DNA of 64,000 nt from assembly GCA_004026145.2 (NCBI GenBank), contig CP034992.1:11385209-11449208 (forward strand), written 5' to 3'. Below, piece after piece: positions 39,498 to 51,303 of this stretch. Under the pieces are notes generated by a model. It saw nothing but the letters and a program-made list of their open reading frames with translations, was not told the DNA's origin and searched no databases. Positions within the stretch are counted from its first letter, which is position 1. Each line of letters starts with the position of its first letter. Both the position numbers and the translations under genes were made by a program. Source of the DNA: Takifugu bimaculatus (lineage: Eukaryota; Chordata; Actinopteri; Tetraodontiformes; Tetraodontidae).

Positions 39498-40190
39498 AGT
39501 AGGGTGGAACTACAAGTATTACTGCTAGCAGCAGGCCAGCTTAGTTTATGCTCTGTTTGCAGCTTTTTAATACTTACTGCCCCTTGTTCCTTGACCTCTG
39601 GTCTCTTCTCTTCTCTAAAAACAGGCAAAATGGGGTTTGTGGGATCAGAATTGTTTGTGTTGATATTTTTCCAGAGGTTAAACTTGGTCCAATTCTAAAT
39701 GTAACTAAGCGTAACTTCAAACTGATATAAATAAAGAAAGCCTCTTGTTCATTGGTGCTTTTCTTTGCATGTCTTTTTTTAAACGCAAAATTAATATTGG
39801 ACGTTTCCTGATTGTTATAAGCTTACTTATTGGAACCTCCTCCTCCTCCTCCTCACTCTCAGGAAAACAGATCCTCTTTCTCTTCACTGTGGCCAGAAGA
39901 AGACATAAAACAGGTCAAGATTTAATCATATCTTGAATAGTCTTGGCTCATACTCATTTGTAATTTATCCTGATGAGGAACTCACATGGTTGAACCACCT
40001 CCTCATCTTCATTGTCTGAGCAGACAGTGTTATGCTTCTCTGCAGAACAAATATGTGTTGAATATGCATTGTAAATGTCTTCATTATTTCCTTTCATTGT
40101 CTGAATATAGTTGATTTGAAAATAATTGTAATTTCTGTGAGCGTAACATTAATTAAGACCGTCGCTCAATTGCTCACCTGGCAAATCCAT
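38086..40190 (-). CDS. Diverged, short IWS1-like protein (TFIIS N-domain)
   Basis: IWS1 couples Spt6 and RNA polymerase II to chromatin and mRNA processing. Exons on the minus strand, 5' to 3': 40178-40190, 39986-40039, 39827-39886, 39578-39614, 39395-39494, 39220-39302, 39000-39129, 38808-38925, 38618-38720, 38284-38413, 38086-38178. This chain is 921 nt (306 aa) with every phase matching. An optional exon 38456-38538 would give 329 aa. The short acidic N-terminus (SDNEDEEVV, KRKRICFPESEEEEEE) is followed by a Ser run, then by the TFIIS/IWS1 domain at about residues 85-205. Key stretches are RKPAVRKLCLLPQVLELIKK, SNFVETFIKYGLLTEIKKW and ISPLHDGCLPALPIRVRLL. The C-terminus has YTVRPSWN, matching the IWS1 C-terminal motif, and a Lys-rich end. 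Human IWS1 is about 819 aa and highly conserved, whereas this one is short and diverged, so I read it as a paralogue rather than the orthologue. Start: first ATG (40188-40190) after GGAAGACAAC. Confidence 0.82.
38456..38538 (-). CDS. Possible alternative exon of the IWS1-like gene
   Basis: This 83-nt segment has a good acceptor (TTTGTCTGCAG) and donor (ACAG|GTAAAA). It encodes SSVEETPPPNPVNSWREDPG and a few residues more. Including it with the strong acceptor of the next exon would leave a 42-nt intron and break the frame. It fits only with a weaker acceptor (GGAGTCAG, exon starting at 38399), leaving a 56-nt intron. It may be a cassette exon, a poison exon or not used. Confidence 0.4.
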
Positions 40191-40544
40191 GTTGTCTTCC
40201 TCTCAATTTATAAATGAACTGACGTGATGGTTTGCAAACATTCATTCTTTAGTCTTTGAACTGTCTTTGATGTTGTTTAACTGGCTTTCATCACATTGGC
40301 TTTGATATCAAGGGATTTTAAACCTTGATCTTTTAAGGCTTTTATGAAATGCACTGACATCATTGCAACAGTCAGGAACTAAGTTATAATTCTGTGCTCA
40401 TAGGTGTACGTGTTAGAATCTAGCCCAACATTAAAAGAGAACTACTCAGGCGCCGTGGGTCACACACCAAGACGTGCGGATAGGCGAGTTTTGATCTGTG
40501 GTTTGAAAACCATGATTCCATCATGGTTCCCTGTTATAGCTGGA

Positions 40545-40636
40545 GGAGGATTTTTTCAATAAATATCAATGTTGGCCCATGACTTTGTCCCAGTTTTGAA
40601 TTTTGGCCCACTGGGTATTTGAGTTTGACACCTCTG
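40545..40636. mobile_element. hAT-type element fragment (one end)
   Basis: The sequence ends GAGTTTGACACCTCTG (40621-40636), a common terminal sequence of vertebrate hAT-type non-autonomous elements, preceded by the typical repeated GGCCCA words. The matching opposite end was not found, so the copy is probably truncated and its left limit is a guess. Confidence 0.4.
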
Positions 40637-41380
40637 ATCTAGAGCCATGAACAACTATAGAGAGATTTCTATCATGGGTGTTACCGGTACTCTTTGTTTT
40701 CCAAACTAGAGGTGAGATTCACGTGATGTTTTTGAGCACAATGATCAATAATACCCAGAGTTCAATATTATTATTCCTATTTATGGTCGTGGGGCTGCTG
40801 GTGCCCGTCCCAGTAGTCACTGGGAGAGACAGAAACACAACCTGGACCTAACGTGCATCTTGAACTGAAGGAGTAAACCAGGACAATTTGGAAGCAGGTA
40901 CAGGAAGAACATGTATGTGGAGTCTTAAGATCCAATTATTTAAAAGTTAAATATCTTGACTTCTATCCTTAAGTGATCACAATAACAGAAAATTTCACAA
41001 AAGGAGCATGAAATCTGTCTGAAAAAGTCACAGGTCAGAGTGTAGGACAGGAATGGGGGGGTTGACTCAGAGAGCAAAACTGTGCACACTGAAGAGAAAT
41101 AAGACACGCAGAGTCTGGAACTGAAGCCGGGCGAACGGCCCTCCGCTGGGATCAGGAGAGGAGGAGTGCAGGATGGAGGAGTGTGTGAACCGAGCACGAG
41201 GGGCTGACACTCTGTTTCCTGTGTGTATTTCCTGTGTGTTTAATGTGAAGCTCAGGGCCACGGCCTGTTTCCTGTGTGTGATGGGTGCCAGGCCCAGGCA
41301 CCCCGACACGAAGACAACACACCCGGACAGACTCATGTACACACTCAGGCTTTAGAGTTTACACACTGAGGCTCCTGACA

Positions 41381-41383
<3 letters not shown>

Positions 41384-41418
<35 letters not shown>
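41384..41418. repeat. (TG)n microsatellite
   Basis: Perfect TG run followed by a GAGAGA tract. Confidence 0.95.
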
Positions 41419-41421
<3 letters not shown>

Positions 41422-41549
41422 GAGAGAGAGAGAGGCTCAAACCAGGGGCTCTGACAAAGTGACAAAGCCTTACTGAAGAAAATGGAGCATGTTTGCTCAG
41501 AAGAGAAGCTTAAAACCCACAACCTACACAAACATGAGGCAAAATAGAG

Positions 41550-42362
41550 AGCGAGGGAATGAGAGAGCAAAGGACTGAGGGAGCGAGGGACTGAGGGAGC
41601 GAGGGACTGAGAGAGCGAGGGAATGAGAGAGTGAAGGACTGAGGGAGCGAGGGACTGAGGGAGCGAGGGACTGAGAGAGCGAGGGAATGAGAGCGCGAGG
41701 GAGCGAGGGACTGAGGGAGCGAGGGACTGAGGGAGAGAGGGACTGAGGGAGCGAGGGAATGAGAGAATGAGGCACTGAGAGAGCGAGGGACTGAGGGAGC
41801 GAGGGACTAAGGGAGCGAAGGAATGAGAGAGCGAAGGAATGAGAGAGCGAGGGACTGAGGGAGCGAGGGAATAAGAGAGCGAGGGACTGAGGGAGCGAGG
41901 GACTGAGGGAGCGAGGGACTGAGAGAGCGAGGGAATGAGAGAGTGAAGGACTGAGGGAGCGAGGGACTGAGGGAGCGAGGGACTGAGAGAGCGAGGGAAT
42001 GAGAGCGCGAGGGAGCGAGGGACTGAGGGAGCGAGGGACTGAGGGAGAGAGGGACTGAGGGAGCGAGGGAATGAGAGAATGAGGCACTGAGAGAGCGAGG
42101 GACTGAGGGAGCGAGGGACTAAGGGAGCGAAGGAATGAGAGAGCGAAGGAATGAGAGAGCGAGGGACTGAGGGAGCGAGGGAATAAGAGAGCGAGGGACT
42201 GAGGGAGCGAGGGAATAAGAGAACGAGGGACTGAGGGAGCGAGAGAATGAGAGAGCGAGGGACTGAGGGAGCGAGGGACTGATAGAGCGAGGGAATAAGA
42301 GAACGAGGGACTGAGGGAGCGAGGGACTGAGGGAGCGAGCGACTGAGGGAGCGAGGGAGCGC
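41550..42362. repeat. 16-bp minisatellite with 312-bp higher-order repeat
   Basis: About 0.8 kb of tandem variants of GGACTGAGGGAGCGAG. The unit types are arranged in a larger pattern: the block starting GAAGGACTGAGGGAGCG at 41633 recurs at 41945, exactly 312 bp later, with the same order of variants. The repeat lacks stops on the minus strand, which creates a 315-codon ORF (41524-42471) rich in Ser, Pro and Leu. I regard this ORF as an artefact because it has no splice, start or conservation support. Confidence 0.95.
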
Positions 42363-43639
42363 TGAAGCTGTGAGTTTCCCTCAGACAAGCACAGACACAC
42401 ACACAGAAACTGTGACGCACTGGCCTTTCATGAGCGGTGAGGACGCTCTTGCACATCCATGACTGACACAATTTGGTGTTTTAATCTAACTAATTAGCTG
42501 TTGCGCTAACTGATGCGTTCATTTACTCACAACAGCACCGGAGGCCAGGTTGAGGAAGGTTTACAGTAAACACAGACGCAAACAGACGACAGACTTCATG
42601 GGTGTGCGTTTTGGGTCAACCAGGATCTGTGGTTATACGAGTTAATTAGATCATTTTTCTCTCCAGGAGGAAGAGACACATTGGCAGAAACTGAGCGAGG
42701 CAGCCTGAAGGGCTTTATTTGTGCTGTTAAAAATGAGAAAAATAAGGAGAAACCCATTCTCTGTGGGTGTCTCTGAGAAAAGAGACATCTACTGGGTTAG
42801 ATACATAAAACAGGAGCCCTCTTGAGACCAGTGGATACAAAAGACTCTTGAGGACAGAGAAGACTCCACGGCAAGCTCTTTTCTGCAGAAGTCTTTTAGC
42901 TCCTCTCTGAGGGGTTGGAGGGGGTCTTATTAGTCTGTATATGAAAGACACATCTATTCATCTGCTCTCACATCACATATGGATGGTTAAAATCCAGCAG
43001 AGGCTCAGTGATCTGCTGCACGCCAACATGATGAGGTATAAATAACAATAATAAAACCACGAAGAGAAAAACACTGGGATGGGCAGAAACTGGGATTGGT
43101 TTCTCCATAACCTGCCTATTATTGCTTCACTTTTATTTTCTTTTTTCAGTGTCACAGTCGGACAAGTCTGAACATGATGGCAGCTCTCCTTTAGAGCGTA
43201 GTTCACCAGTCTCTTTCATATTCAAGTCAGTCAAATTTCTAAGTGAATGTCATTACTGGGATTGTTGGAGTCTATTGTCACTGGCTGCTAGTCTCTGGAT
43301 CAGCAGGGTCCTCACATTAAAGCACGCCTTAAAAACAACAGACTCGTCCTCAGCTAACTTGAATAAAGGCTCAATGGGTTTTACAGGAAAGGTCAAGTTG
43401 TGCTGGATTTCCTGATGTCTTGCATCAACAAGGCTTAAAAATGAATGCAAGCTTCTTTGACACGGCTGCATGAACTCTGACATTTATAGCAGAGGAGTGT
43501 TCTGGGTGAAGGTGGCTTTAGTTTGGAATTTCTTTCCAAACAAAATGTATGCAGAGAAATTACCTATTGACACGATAGAAGCAAAACTGGAGCAAAAGCA
43601 CACAGAAAGAAATAAAATTGGGATAGAATAGAGAATATA

Positions 43640-43860
43640 CAAAAAAGGATGTGTATATATATACAGTAATCAAGATAAATCGATACTCAGCCCCTGTATA
43701 CCTGTACACAGTACAGAGGGTGTATACAATTACATAACAGAATATATAATATTCAGTGTGTGCTATTGGGCGTTATGTTTGTTGTGCAGCCTGACAGCAG
43801 CCGGCAGGAAAGATCTGCGATACCTCTCCTTCACACAACTAGGGTGAAACAGAAAAGGTT
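43640..43860. repeat. Probable dispersed repeat fragment
   Basis: TA-rich lead-in followed by GCAGCCTGACAGCAGCC and a downstream stretch ending near CCTTCACACAACTAGGG. Its general form resembles dispersed repeats that I associate with teleost genomes, but I cannot name the family. The limits are approximate. Confidence 0.25.
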
Positions 43861-43971
43861 TTGTACCCACATGCATTAATTAATGAATTACAAACACCCT
43901 ATTTAAAGTTAGTGACTTATAATTGTCGAAAACTGGTGATTCATTGAACAGTCCATGAACAGTTGTTATCT

Positions 43972-43986
43972 AGTGCCCTCTAGCGG
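43972..43986 (+). promoter_or_regulatory. CTCF-like motif
   Basis: AGTGCCCTCTAGCGG resembles the reverse of the CTCF core. It is a motif match only. Confidence 0.3.
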
Positions 43987-46615
43987 TCAGTACGAGCACT
44001 TGCATATAGCTTTACTGGTTGAAGTGTCACAAGAATTATAGGTTCAGAGTCGTCAGAGGTTATTTAAAGAGAAGGTTTGCGCTTTTCTTGTTAATAATAA
44101 TATGTCTATAATATGACAGAAGCTTTTTCATGTATTTCTACGACCTGACGTGTGTATCATTTCAGCAGCGTGAAGACTGAATTTGTATTTCAGCAGTAAA
44201 ACAGTAGAGGACCTCAGAGAGTCACTCTTGTCCCTGTGCTGCTGTGACCCAGTTGGGACTCAGACAATCTGAGACAGATGTCAAACAAACCTGGGCCAGA
44301 GAGGAGTGAAGTTTTCCCCGGCCCCTGTCTCAAAAGCAGCCGTAAACCCTGGAGTGGAATCAATTCCCATGATTTAATAAACATGTCTCATAACTAGAAA
44401 AGTGTTGATGGTGTGTTTTATAAAGTTTGATAATGAATGATGTACAAAGTTCTTTGTTTTCGATTTCCTGCTGCTGCTTTTATTAAGAATGTGGGGAGGA
44501 ATCCAACACGAACACACTCCGGATGTGGTAAAACTTTAAAGGGCTGAAGTTCGTCAGCCGTAAACAACAACTCTCCCCACTGCTGTTGGGAGCACAACCA
44601 GTCCAGTCTGGCGAAGTGAATCATCAGAGATGGTCCCACCGTCTGCGTCAGTTTGTCCAGACATGTCACTGCTCTTTAATCAGAAACTTACTGTTATAAT
44701 CATCTGCAGCTCTCTTCCCTCACACACTATAAGTCATTAAAAAGTCACGCTAACGAGACAAGACTAAACATCCCAATCTCCTTGATGTGTAGCCTAAAGA
44801 AAAGAGGCCAGATGCCTCGTAATTACTCAAAGACAACACCACTGTACCCAAGAATGTAAATGAAACAATGTAAATAGACAGCTGTCTGTATTTAATCATT
44901 TGGTCTATTTAATTTGCGTCATGAAATGCAACACATGTGCAATTAAGTTTGGACACAAACAAGAATCTTTTGTCCTCTCGGGACGACTTCCTGCCTGCCC
45001 GGGAGCGATAAAGTGCCTCTAAATTACAAGAATCTGAAAAGATAAGAAGAAAAAAACAAAAGAAACTTCTGCAGTTCCCAAGCAAGTTTCTTTCAGGCGG
45101 ATGTTTCTCCTTCGAGTCTAACCTGCCCGGACTCTCCTGTGACCTTTTCCCTGAGTGTGACCTCCGGCATCCACCCCCGCCACTCTGCATCGCCACTCTT
45201 TAGACACCCTGTAAACAAAGCTCTCGCGTCGGCTCTGGAGACCAGGTTTACAGACACGTTCCCAGAGGTTTGACATTCAGCCCATTGAGGCACACTCACC
45301 GTGTTTGACAGCGCTGGGATTATCTTCTTAGCCGGGCAGAGCGGGAACCTTTGGTCTTATCTGAGGTTCTGACCTCTGCATCTTTGCGTCACCAGTTCGC
45401 TACAGCTACGCTACAGGATGCACTGTGCTACATATTTGAGTTGTCTAGTAAAACCCTAACTCTGAGGCTGCGTGTGTGAGCACCCCAGTGACCAGATGTG
45501 GAACCGGTGGCTAAAACAACAGCAGGTATTCTGAGAAGATTTACGACCCGGCGGTCCTTCATCTTTGTCGCTCCACACCCGCTGTCACCTATAACCACTT
45601 GCTCTAATCCACTTCAGTCACCACTCTCTCTTTCTTGCGCTCCTTCTCGCTCTCTCTTTCTCTTCCTCTCCAGTCCCTACTTGCAGGGGGAGCACGTGCT
45701 GACAGTGTTTATCAGCACGCTTCCCACATCCTTCAAAATTCCCTCCACCTCCAACAAATCCTGAACACTCTTCTCTCAGGAATGTCCATCCCTGTTTTTC
45801 CCCAACCACAGTTTCCAGCATGTGTTTTAGACTCACTTTCCTGTCTCGTCTCTCTGTCTGATAATCAGTGGTGGTAAAGTGGTGTGACGGTGTGGCAGTG
45901 TGCTGCCTGTGGGTGGTGTTTGGAGAGAAATGAACAGATGATGACAATGAAAGAGGCCTGCCTCTGAAGGTATGTTGACAAAAAGGTCAGTCAGCCAGAA
46001 CGTCCTCAAGGATGTTTCTAAGCAAACACACGGTGAGCTCCTGCTTTCAGTCTCACTGCACAAATGCCAATCTTGCTGATCTGTGCGGGTGAAAAAGGCT
46101 TCTTAATCTCTTCACTTGTGTTGTATCTTCACGTCCTGTTAAGCAAGCAGAGTAACAGTGGATCATGGGGAGATTGGTGTAAAAACAAGAACTCCAGGTG
46201 CACAAGACCTTCAGTCAAGCTTTTTCAAGTCCAAAAGGTTCCTGTTGAAAACTACGACTAAATGGATGTTGAAGATAACATTTCTGTAACTCAGGGTTGC
46301 TTCCCTTCTTTTCAGATTCTACAATTTACATTTGCACAAGGTAAAAAAAAAAAAAGCTGAAACAAAGATTTACTGCTGATCACTACTGACAGCCTTGGTG
46401 CAATGATGATTTACTGTTTCCTGATTCAGCCCCTCATAAACATCAGGCTCACACTTAAGTGTCGGTGCAAGTCACATTACATTACATTCTTTAAATAACG
46501 GCTTGCTGGATATGTCTGCCCTGTAATGATGAACATTTCTTTCATGAATTATTGCAGTTATCGGGAGGTTAAAGGCTAAAAGTCATCATTGTTGTAAGTG
46601 GTGATAGTACACTAC

Positions 46616-46630
46616 AGCGCCCTCTAGCGG
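46616..46630 (+). promoter_or_regulatory. CTCF-like motif
   Basis: AGCGCCCTCTAGCGG is the best CTCF-like core in the window, in the same orientation as the site at 43972. It is a motif match only. Confidence 0.35.
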
Positions 46631-48119
46631 TTAACGTTGTTTCGTACATTCTTATATAAATTTACATTCAACAAAATGCTTTTATGACCAAGCTTTGGCG
46701 ACAACATAAACACGAGTGACAGCTCAACTAGCCTGGGAATTATTAAACTGACATCAGAAATCATTCACTACAAAGACAAAAGAAATATGCAAACACAACT
46801 CGCTGGGGATCATTCAGAGATCTTTTGGTAAAAAGTTGATGTGGTTGAACTATGTAAAATGAAACAAAGCAGCAGACCAGACAGACAAAATCAAGGATCT
46901 GTTGGTATATGATCACAACTGTCAGGCTAATTACAGGTAACAGCGGGGAGCAGCTCTGTAAATAATGGTGTTATACAATTATACCAATTACACAGGATGA
47001 GACAGAAAAGCTGCTAGTGGGGGGAACTTGGCATGAAGATGTTAAAATGTTTGTTGACTGACTCTGCTGTATTATTATTATTATTTATTGTGAACGCCAT
47101 AAAGAATAGATTTCCTGAAGTGCCTGCAGCCATGTGTGCTCTGCTCACATCTTTATTCCTTATGTAAACATTAAAAAAGAAAATCTCATGAACAACACAG
47201 TAGAAGGCAGAAGCTATTCATTTTCCATTTATATTTTGTTGATTTATTTATCTGAAACATTTAAAAATATGGATTAAAATCTAAGTGCTAAATGATGAAG
47301 TTTGATCAGGATCCCAGAACTGAGGTTACTTTTTTTCCCCCATACTTGTACGATAAACTCAACAGTACAAATAATGGCCACACTTGGCACCCTCCACACC
47401 TCTAAAGTTATGTTTGGGTTTTTGTTTTAATATTTAGTTGCTTTCCCCCCTTAAATCTTTGATTCTGCTCTCTTCAAGCACGAACTGCAAGTCTTTAGAC
47501 GTGCACGTGAACCAGCGGAAGGCCCGAGCTAGCTAACTCGGTTGCTAAGGAAACAGATTCTATGGCTACAATTTGACAATATATGACTCAAAATAAATGA
47601 GCTCAAACAGCATCTGGTCTTATTTTTGCATTTTTAAAAATAAATAACATTTGTGTAGGTCACACCCTGCTAGTGGAGTACGATGGAAAATGTAAATATT
47701 TCTCCCTTTTGAGGCTTTTTGGGTGAAAGAACTTAGAGCGTCATGTTCTGACGTTTTTTAAAAAAAACTATAATAATAATAATAAAGTAAATATTACACT
47801 ACAATACCAGCGTTACATGTGCATTTTCGTTAAATTAGGTCATTACTTTTTAAAGCTCTGCCCCAGATGCGTCCAGGTGTGCGTACATTTAATTTTCAGT
47901 GTGACTCTAGAAAAATCATCTTCACACGGCTGTGTGGGGAGCTTCTGCAGGCGTGGGCAGGGAGGGACAACAGGCGAAGAGAATTTGGGTTGGGAAAAAA
48001 AAGGGAGAGCTTAGGTCTCCCCTTCAGGCATCCCAACAAGTCTGGACTGTTCTGCAGCTTGTGCCTGTCTGAGTTCAGCCTGCATGAAGAAAAGCAAAGC
48101 TCACAAAACACAGCGATCG

Positions 48120-48247
48120 GAGTCCCCTCCTGCAGAGATGCGCATGCAGCGGTTTCAGGAGTTGAGCTTGACTCGGTAAATCTTCCTCGTCTCTTCGAGG
48201 TGGTGCCCGTGGACGTCGCTGACCGGGAGAGGAGCGGCCGCGACAGG
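48120..48247 (+). other. GC-rich exon-like segment, possible col7a1 leader
   Basis: A locally GC- and CpG-rich block (about 48120-48280) ends at a good donor, GACAG|GTGAGG (48247/48248), in an otherwise AT-rich region. The next + strand acceptor with a clear gene behind it is the one just upstream of the col7a1 start codon. It could therefore be a non-coding first exon of col7a1, but this is inference without transcript support. Confidence 0.3.
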
Positions 48248-50731
48248 TGAGGAGGGGGGAGGCGGCGGAGGTGGTCGGTGCAGCCGCAGACAGGTAATGA
48301 GGCGAGTTAATCCGTGTGACACCTTTATAGGGCTACGGTGGACCAATTGCAAGCTGTAGTTTTAATTAAATGACAATCCTGATGTGTCTGCGGAACTTTG
48401 AGGCAGTGATTTACTGCATGGAGACAGTTGCTCCGTTCCCTGCACTTGAGTTCTTGAGTTCCATGAAGGGCAAACAGCAGCGGTCGCGCAATCCTGAGAT
48501 GAAACCGCGATAAAAATCGATGTTCCGGTGAATTCTCTCCAGGGGGATTGCAGAAAAAACAGGATTTGTTCTAAAAACTCCCATAAAGAAAACAAATATG
48601 AATCCCGAAAAACTCTTAGAATCTAATTTAACCCTGCAAATGTCTCGCTTGTGTTCGTTTTTGGGGGGCGGACAAAGCAATGAGGGGATCAACAATGACT
48701 TTAACCTCATCTGAACTTCTGTTAGGCAGCATGTTTCTCCTGCTGCTTGTCATCTGCCTTTTGTCCTCTTGTACATCTGCTCCAGTTCCGAGGGCTCTGC
48801 TTTGCTGTGGTTTGGCTCATGTCATGTTCAGAAACCCCCCATTGACATGGATTCTTTCATAATTAATCCCAAAACCTATAGAAGCGCACAGAAGGGCAGT
48901 TTAGACTCTTCCTCTCTTCCTAAAATCCTCCCTCGGTCATCCTTTCATTATCTGCATTGTTGGAGCCGAGGTTTTTGGCATGCCACCCTGATAGATTTGG
49001 ACTAACCCCAAATGTGTCATCTATGGAGGACTGTTGGTAATTATTGTGAGAGAGAACAATCTTCATTGTTCTCACGTGAGGCTGTTGGACAGTTCTGCAA
49101 GTAGAACTCCATGTTTTAGATGTATTTCCTCAGCGGCGATCACCTGGTTTTGATTTACGATGGCATCCCATTATAAAGAGATGACTTTTTATCTGTCCAT
49201 TCATGCTTTTATAGTGTAAGCCTGATTAGGAATTACTTCCTTGATGTAACCCACCTGTTAGTACAGTTTGGACCACATAGGAAGATGATGTTTGTAGTTC
49301 TTTTGAAAGTGGTTCCAGAGAGAGGCCGTCGAAGATCACGCTGTTGCTGTTTTTAGCACTGTTGTTTAGCTTGGATAGAGAAACGGAACAATGAGCTACT
49401 AAAGCAGGGGGGATTCTGGTTTTGATGTCAGGGTGGAGGTTAAAGGTGACAGGATCTGACCTGATCTTAACTTCCGCAGATCTTGACAGTGAGGTCTTGT
49501 GTTTGGCTCTTAATAATGCATCCAAAAATGTACTAGAATCCCATTAAATGACCATGATGTCTATGTTGTCCACTCTGGTAGCTTCCCAACCACAGGCCTG
49601 TGATCCTTGAGCAGAGCACTGTCTTGGGCGTTGCACCTCACATCAGAAGCTCTGGGATGAGATCCTCGTCTTTCAATTTGCCTCTTTTTTTCGACTGAGT
49701 TGTAGCTACACTTTGCTGCTGTGTCATCAACCTTTTGACCCCTGTGTTTTTAGTTAATTCCCAGGTGGGCTGCAGTGGGAGCACCATTAGGAGGAGCCAG
49801 CTTTTAAAGCCTTTTGCTTTTAAAATTCCAGGTGCTGTCAAGGTCCTCCTTGGAATGTGATGAATTTGTCCGTAGATGATGGCAGTTAAAGAATAAATAA
49901 ATAAATGGATGTAACAGGTGGCAGAAAATCTGCCAACTGTGTAACTGTGTTGCTCTGTAACGGCAGAAATGAGCATCACATCTTAAAAAGTACTCAAGAA
50001 CTTTTTTTAAAGCATTTTTTTTACATTAACTCTTAGTGTTGATAGTGAAGGTGCTCTCAACAATATCATCTCTTCTGATCTTATATGTATACAGTATATA
50101 TTAGAATTATGGGATTAAAGCATGTTAGTGCAGCTGCTCAGGAATGATTTCATTTTATATGGAATAGAAATCTAAAGTCTTCCAAAGGGAAAGACCGACT
50201 ATCAGCATCCTGATGATGGCAGGCTGGGTGCAGGAGGAGCGAGATTATATCATATATCATGTTATTCTGAAGGTTTTGATCTAATCTGAGAGGAGGCAAG
50301 AGTGGAGGGGGAGCCAATCAGGAGCCGAGGAAGTAATGAGGAAACTATTTGGAGACCTCAGTAGTTGATGACTGTAGGAATTACTGTATAATTACCGATT
50401 TTTCATAATTATTATTTTCAAAGCTTAACTTTACAAGTAGAGCGAGATTAAACTAGGCAGAGAGCAGGTTTTACATTGGGGGTGGGGAGGGGGGGGGGGG
50501 GTGACTAAAGGTTCAGCCATCTATTCCACTTTTATTGATTCTGGAAACCAGGACTAAACCTGCACTTTTAGGAATGGAGAAATCGATTTATTAGGAAGTT
50601 ATGGTTCTGTAAACTTCTTCAGATTTGGAGCTTGGCCTCTAAAGACCTGCTGTGTCAGGAGAAGTATTTTTAAGTCTACTATGGATTTTAAGAGCAGCCA
50701 AAGAAGAGAAACATGCTATCTTGCCATTTTG

Positions 50732-51303
50732 TATTAGATCAGGGGTGGGCAAACATTTTGATTCGTGGGCCACAATGGGTTCTAACATTTGACAAAGGGG
50801 CCGGACCAGGAGCAGATGGATGGATGGAGTGCTTTGGTAACCTCACCTCATTGGAGAAAAAATACACATCTTGGGATATGGAGAAAACATGTGCTTTAAT
50901 TTCCTCACCTCACCTCATTGGAGAAAAAATACACATCTTGGGATATGGAGAAAACATGTGCTTTAATTTCAAATGAAAATGAAGAGAAGCATTACAACAA
51001 AATATCTGACTTTGGAATGAGTCTTAAAACACTTAAAATCAAATGAATAAAATGTGCCTTTTTAAAAAAAATTAATAACCATTTCTATTTTAAAGCACTG
51101 AAAGTTCTGTTATCCTTCAGGATATCACCATCACTCTCCTCCTGACTGTCTTTTTTCTAGTGGGAAAACACCAGAATTGCAGTGAAAATATAACATTAAC
51201 AAGGTTTATTCATTTAATTTTTCAAGTTTGGCGGGCCGGATTAAAATGTTTAACGGGCCGCGTGTGGCCCCCGGGCCTTAGTTTGCCCATGCCTGTATTA
51301 GAT
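50732..51303. mobile_element. hAT-type MITE with 8-bp target duplication
   Basis: The element at 50740-51295 begins CAGGGGTGGGCAAAC and ends with the reverse complement of CAGGCATGGGCAAAC (13 of 15 terminal bases match). It is flanked by perfect TATTAGAT duplications at 50732-50739 and 51296-51303. An 8-bp duplication and CAGGG-type ends are diagnostic for hAT transposons. It is 556 bp long, has no transposase ORF and is therefore non-autonomous. Inside it, a 67-bp segment is tandemly duplicated (50841-50907 and 50908-50974). Confidence 0.92.

Noticed and set aside
41524..42471. 315-codon minus-strand ORF rich in Ser-Pro-Leu
   Set aside because: It is the translation of the 16-bp minisatellite, which happens to lack stops on this strand. 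There is no domain, splice or start context.
47541..47554. X-box-like motif (reverse of GTTTCCTTAGCAAC)
   Set aside because: A plausible RFX site by eye, but there is no gene start nearby and one mismatch to consensus.
49048..49073. Short perfect hairpin GAGAACAAT-CTTC-ATTGTTCTC
   Set aside because: A 9-bp stem is too short for a miRNA precursor and is expected by chance at this scale.
50713..50976. 87-codon ORF containing a repeated peptide block
   Set aside because: It lies inside the hAT-type MITE, and the repeated peptide is just the 67-bp tandem duplication.
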